64,000 bases of DNA. It comes from Marilutibacter spongiae. Lineage in GTDB: Bacteria; Pseudomonadota; Gammaproteobacteria; Xanthomonadales; Xanthomonadaceae. Shown piece by piece: positions 61,709-64,000 of the stretch. The stretch covers positions 124,001 to 188,000 of the forward strand of contig NZ_JACHTF010000006.1 of NCBI RefSeq assembly GCF_014145325.1, written 5' to 3'. Below the pieces are notes generated by a model. It was not told where the DNA came from, made no database searches, and saw only the letters and a list, made by a program, of their open reading frames with translations. Numbering within the stretch: the first letter of the stretch is position 1; each line of letters begins with the position of its first letter. The translations under genes and the position numbers were made by a program.

Positions 61709-62382
61709 TGTCCGAGTATCTGCCGGCTTTCATCCCGACGTGCGAGGCCTATGGCTGGACCGGCGGTCCTGAGTTCAGGACGCGGCTGGTCATGTACAAG
61801 AACGGGCGCGAGCGCAGGAACGCCGACTGGCAGCAGCCCCAGTTCTCGTTCGAACTTCCCTTCCAGAACATCACCCAGGCGCAGTACGCGCCGATCTTCA
61901 GTATGTTCCTGAACCGCCGGGGACGCTGGGGCGTGTTCCTCTACCGCAATCGCCTGAACTACTCCGCCGACAACGATCTTGTCGCCGTCGCGGAGGCCGG
62001 CCAGACCGAGTTCCAGCTGGGAAAGTGGAGCATCATCGAGGGCGTGGGCTTCTACCACCAGGTCTATGCGCTGTTCGTGCCTGACACGGACGGATCAGCG
62101 ATCGAAGCCGATCCCACTGTCACGGTCGACGGCGCCGTCACCACGGCCTTCACCGTTGACCACGAGCGCGGGCTGGTGGTCTTCGACAGCCCGCTGGCGG
62201 GCGGGGAGGTGGTCCGGTGGTCAGGGCAGTTCGCGCACTGGGTGCGCTTCGACGCTGACACGCTGCCGTTCTCGATCGACAACGCCACCCGGGACGACGG
62301 CGCGGGCCCTTACGTGGTGAACGGCTCGGTCTACCTGCGGGAGATGCCGGCGCCCGAAGAGGTGGCCTCGAGCGGCTCATGA
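61708..62382 (+). CDS. Tail protein, DUF2460 family (distal tail)
   Basis: 224 residues from the ATG overlapping the tape-measure stop. YGWTGGPEFRTRLVMYKNGR and RRGRWGVFLYRNRLNYS follow DUF2460, a distal-tail protein set shared with gene transfer agents. It starts the tail-tip block. Confidence 0.88.
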   Translation: MSEYLPAFIPTCEAYGWTGGPEFRTRLVMYKNGRERRNADWQQPQFSFELPFQNITQAQYAPIFSMFLNRRGRWGVFLYRNRLNYSADNDLVAVAEAGQTEFQLGKWSIIEGVGFYHQVYALFVPDTDGSAIEADPTVTVDGAVTTAFTVDHERGLVVFDSPLAGGEVVRWSGQFAHWVRFDADTLPFSIDNATRDDGAGPYVVNGSVYLREMPAPEEVASSGS

Positions 62383-63395
62383 TTCGCTACGTCCATCCCG
62401 CCTTGCTCGCCGAGCTGCAGCGCGGCGCGACCACGCTTTGCACCCTGCTGCTGATCCGCCCGGTCACGCCCGGGATGAGCCCCTATGGGCTTACGGACAC
62501 GAACCAGTCCGTGCGGTACAACCCCGGCACGGGCGAGGTGCTGTTCTCGGCCCCCATCGGTTTCGAGGCCTCGCTGGTCGAGGCGCAGGCAGACCTGTCG
62601 GTCGCCAACGCCGAGGCCCGTTCCCTGATGCCCGTCTATGACGTGCCCGTTTCGGAGGAGTTGATCAACGCTGGGCAGCTCGACTATGCCGAGTTCGCGC
62701 TCTACCTGGTCAACTACGAGGACCTGACGACCGGCCGTCACATCACGCTGCAGGAGGGGACGATCGGCAAGGTCTCCGTCCGCGACGATGGCCTGAGCTT
62801 CATCAACGAGTTGCGCGGCCTGGCGGCGCAGTTGAAGCAGGAGGTCTGCTCCAAGTACACGAAGACCTGCAGGGCGATCGAGGGCACCCAGGAGCTCGGG
62901 TCGCTTCTCCCCGGGCCGCAGGTGAGGCGCGACTGGTGCGGCGTCGACTTCACGGTCTACCTCAAGACCTCCACGGTCTCGGCAGTCGGCCTGGAGAACA
63001 CCCTGAACTTCCGGATCGACCCCGGCGACGTCGACAGCGAGTGGGACGTGAACGCGTTCGTGCCAGGCCGGGTGATCTTCACGACCGGACGGAACGCAGG
63101 GCGCACCCTGGAGATCATGGGCAACACGGCCGACGGATGGATCACCCTCCGACACGAGGCCGGATTCCCTATCGAGGTCGACGACGAGCTCGAGTATCGG
63201 GTGGGCTGCACGTTCATCGCGCGCGACGCGGAGAAAGGGTGCCTGGCCCACGCTGGCTCCGGCTGGATCGACGTGTTCAAGGGCTATCCCGACATCCCGA
63301 CCGAGAACGCGGACCAACTGTCCACGCCGGGCGCCGCGGTCGGCCCGGCAGGCGGCGGCGGTACCAGCGTCCCATACGCGACGGTCGAAGCATGA
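62379..63395 (+). CDS. Tail tip protein, DUF2163 family
   Basis: 338 residues. SVRYNPGTGEVLFSAPIGFE, FALYLVNYEDLTTGRHITLQ, and the Cys-containing C-terminal part CTFIARDAEKGCLAHAGSGW, SGWIDVFKGYPDIP fit DUF2163/hub proteins. Internal Cys may bind a metal cluster as in related tail tips. ATGA overlap. Confidence 0.9.
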   Translation: MIRYVHPALLAELQRGATTLCTLLLIRPVTPGMSPYGLTDTNQSVRYNPGTGEVLFSAPIGFEASLVEAQADLSVANAEARSLMPVYDVPVSEELINAGQLDYAEFALYLVNYEDLTTGRHITLQEGTIGKVSVRDDGLSFINELRGLAAQLKQEVCSKYTKTCRAIEGTQELGSLLPGPQVRRDWCGVDFTVYLKTSTVSAVGLENTLNFRIDPGDVDSEWDVNAFVPGRVIFTTGRNAGRTLEIMGNTADGWITLRHEAGFPIEVDDELEYRVGCTFIARDAEKGCLAHAGSGWIDVFKGYPDIPTENADQLSTPGAAVGPAGGGGTSVPYATVEA

Positions 63396-63823
63396 GCCGC
63401 GTCGTTTCTCAGGCGCGAACCTGGCTCGGGGTTCGCTACCTTCACCAGGGGCGCAACCGCTTCGGTGTCGACTGCGTCGGCATGCCGCATGGGGTCTACC
63501 GCGAGCTTGGCGTCGACCTGCCGGACTTCCGCGCCTACGGCACCGAGGCTGACCCGGCCGAGCTTCTCGCGCGCCTGCGCGCCGCCCTGGGCGATGAGGT
63601 GGCGATCGCACCGATCTCGGCCGCCAGCCTCCTGCCAGGGGACATCGTGGTGTTCCACTTCCCGCGGTCGGGCATCCCGCGGCATCTTGGCATCGTCGCC
63701 GACCGCGCCGGCGGCGGCCTGAACTTCATCGAATCCAACGGGAACGAGGGGCGCGTGATCGAACGTCGGCTTGACGACCGCTACCGAGCGCGGATCACGC
63801 ACGTCTTCCGGAGGCCCGTGTAA
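63392..63823 (+). CDS. NlpC/P60-type tail tip peptidase
   Basis: 143 residues. ARTWLGVRYLHQGRNRFGVDCVGMP provides the catalytic Cys, and RHLGIVADRAGG the His. Such enzymes in the tail tip cut peptide stems of the wall during DNA entry. Coupled to neighbours by ATGA and TAATG overlaps. Confidence 0.9.
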   Translation: MSRVVSQARTWLGVRYLHQGRNRFGVDCVGMPHGVYRELGVDLPDFRAYGTEADPAELLARLRAALGDEVAIAPISAASLLPGDIVVFHFPRSGIPRHLGIVADRAGGGLNFIESNGNEGRVIERRLDDRYRARITHVFRRPV

Positions 63824-64000
63824 TGGCCCGCCAAGCGCTCACCGTCGCCGGCTACGTTGCCGGCTTTTTCTTGCCTGGCGGTCCAGCGGTCTGGGGCGCG
63901 ATCGGCGCAGCCGTCGGCAGCTACGTCGACCCGCAGGTCATCAAGGGACCGCGTCTGGGCGAAGGACAGGAGAACACCGCAAGCGAAGGCGGCTTCCGCC
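63823..64000 (+). CDS. Tail tip/host-specificity protein, N-terminal part (cut by window)
   Basis: Starts ARQALTVAGYVAGFFLPGGP and continues AVWGAIGAAVGSYVDPQVIK. This hydrophobic glycine-rich N-terminus opens the large central fiber/receptor-binding tail proteins that follow NlpC genes in this type of tail module. The frame runs off the window end. Confidence 0.8.
   Translation, partial: MARQALTVAGYVAGFFLPGGPAVWGAIGAAVGSYVDPQVIKGPRLGEGQENTASEGGFR

Larger units (their letters stand above)
27834..64000 (+). mobile_element. Siphovirus-type prophage integrated at tRNA-Pro (right end beyond window)
   Basis: A continuous phage gene order: leftward int, xis-like, anti-restriction, methyltransferase, exonuclease/RecT and small early genes; a CI/Cro switch; rightward replication, Q-like, lysis, terminase, HK97-type head, connectors, tail tube, frameshifted chaperone, tape measure and tail tip. 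At least 36 kb are in the window. All core genes look intact, so it may be inducible. The short tape measure and the absence of sheath genes indicate a non-contractile tail. Confidence 0.95.

Overview
This GC-rich window (only the phage and island inserts look lower in GC) reads as a chromosome segment of a Xanthomonadales/Lysobacterales bacterium of the Lysobacter, Luteimonas or Stenotrophomonas type. The evidence is the minor-pilin order fimT/pilV/pilW/pilX/pilY1/pilE, an Oar-like TonB receptor, a complete thrS-infC-rpmI-rplT-pheS-pheT-ihfA-merR operon, and many ATGA/TGATG overlaps. The genus cannot be fixed from the sequence alone.

Region 1 (1-9.57 kb): the end of a TonB-dependent receptor, the nucleosidase ppnN, a LytS/AlgZ-type histidine kinase, and, divergent from it, a tightly coupled type IV pilus minor-pilin operon ending in a terminator. 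Region 2 (9.58-13.59 kb): a 4-kb integrated element bounded by a 45-bp direct repeat of the 3' half of tRNA-Asn. It carries a PD-(D/E)XK-type nuclease-like gene, a hairpin-rich intergenic region, a rolling-circle Rep of the filamentous-phage/RstA type, a small HTH protein and a tyrosine integrase. No virion genes are present. Region 3 (13.5-27.8 kb): tRNA-Asn, a lone pseudopilin, uvrB, tRNA-Val, a sulfotransferase/aminotransferase pair, an exported dipeptidase, then the thrS-to-merR operon. This operon has a Thr-rich leader peptide with an attenuator, an AUC-start infC and a possible Phe leader before pheS. tRNA-Pro(GGG) ends this section.

Region 4 (27.8 kb to the window end): a siphovirus-type prophage integrated at tRNA-Pro; its right end lies outside the window. 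Leftward genes are integrase, excisionase-like protein, anti-restriction (Lar-like), a cytosine methyltransferase, a YqaJ exonuclease/RecT recombination pair and many small ORFs, starting at a promoter region with two operator copies. A CI-like repressor, with two possible lysogenic-conversion genes behind it, faces a Cro-like protein across a third operator copy. Rightward genes are replication (O-like protein, DnaB), a RuvC-like resolvase, a Q-like protein followed by a strong promoter and terminator, lysis (GH19 endolysin, holin, spanins), HNH/terminase, HK97-type head genes, connectors interleaved with glycosyltransferase-like genes, tail tube, a lambda G/GT-style -1 frameshift pair, a short tape measure and the DUF2460/DUF2163/NlpC tail-tip genes.

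Most interesting: (a) the 4-kb tRNA-Asn element with its nuclease-like cargo, (b) the virion-module glycosyltransferase cassette, (c) two genes immediately behind the prophage repressor, one with a signal peptide, (d) a capsid protein that starts with a hydrophobic signal-like segment, and (e) several RNA-level control devices (thrS attenuator, infC AUC start, frameshift site, late promoter/terminator).
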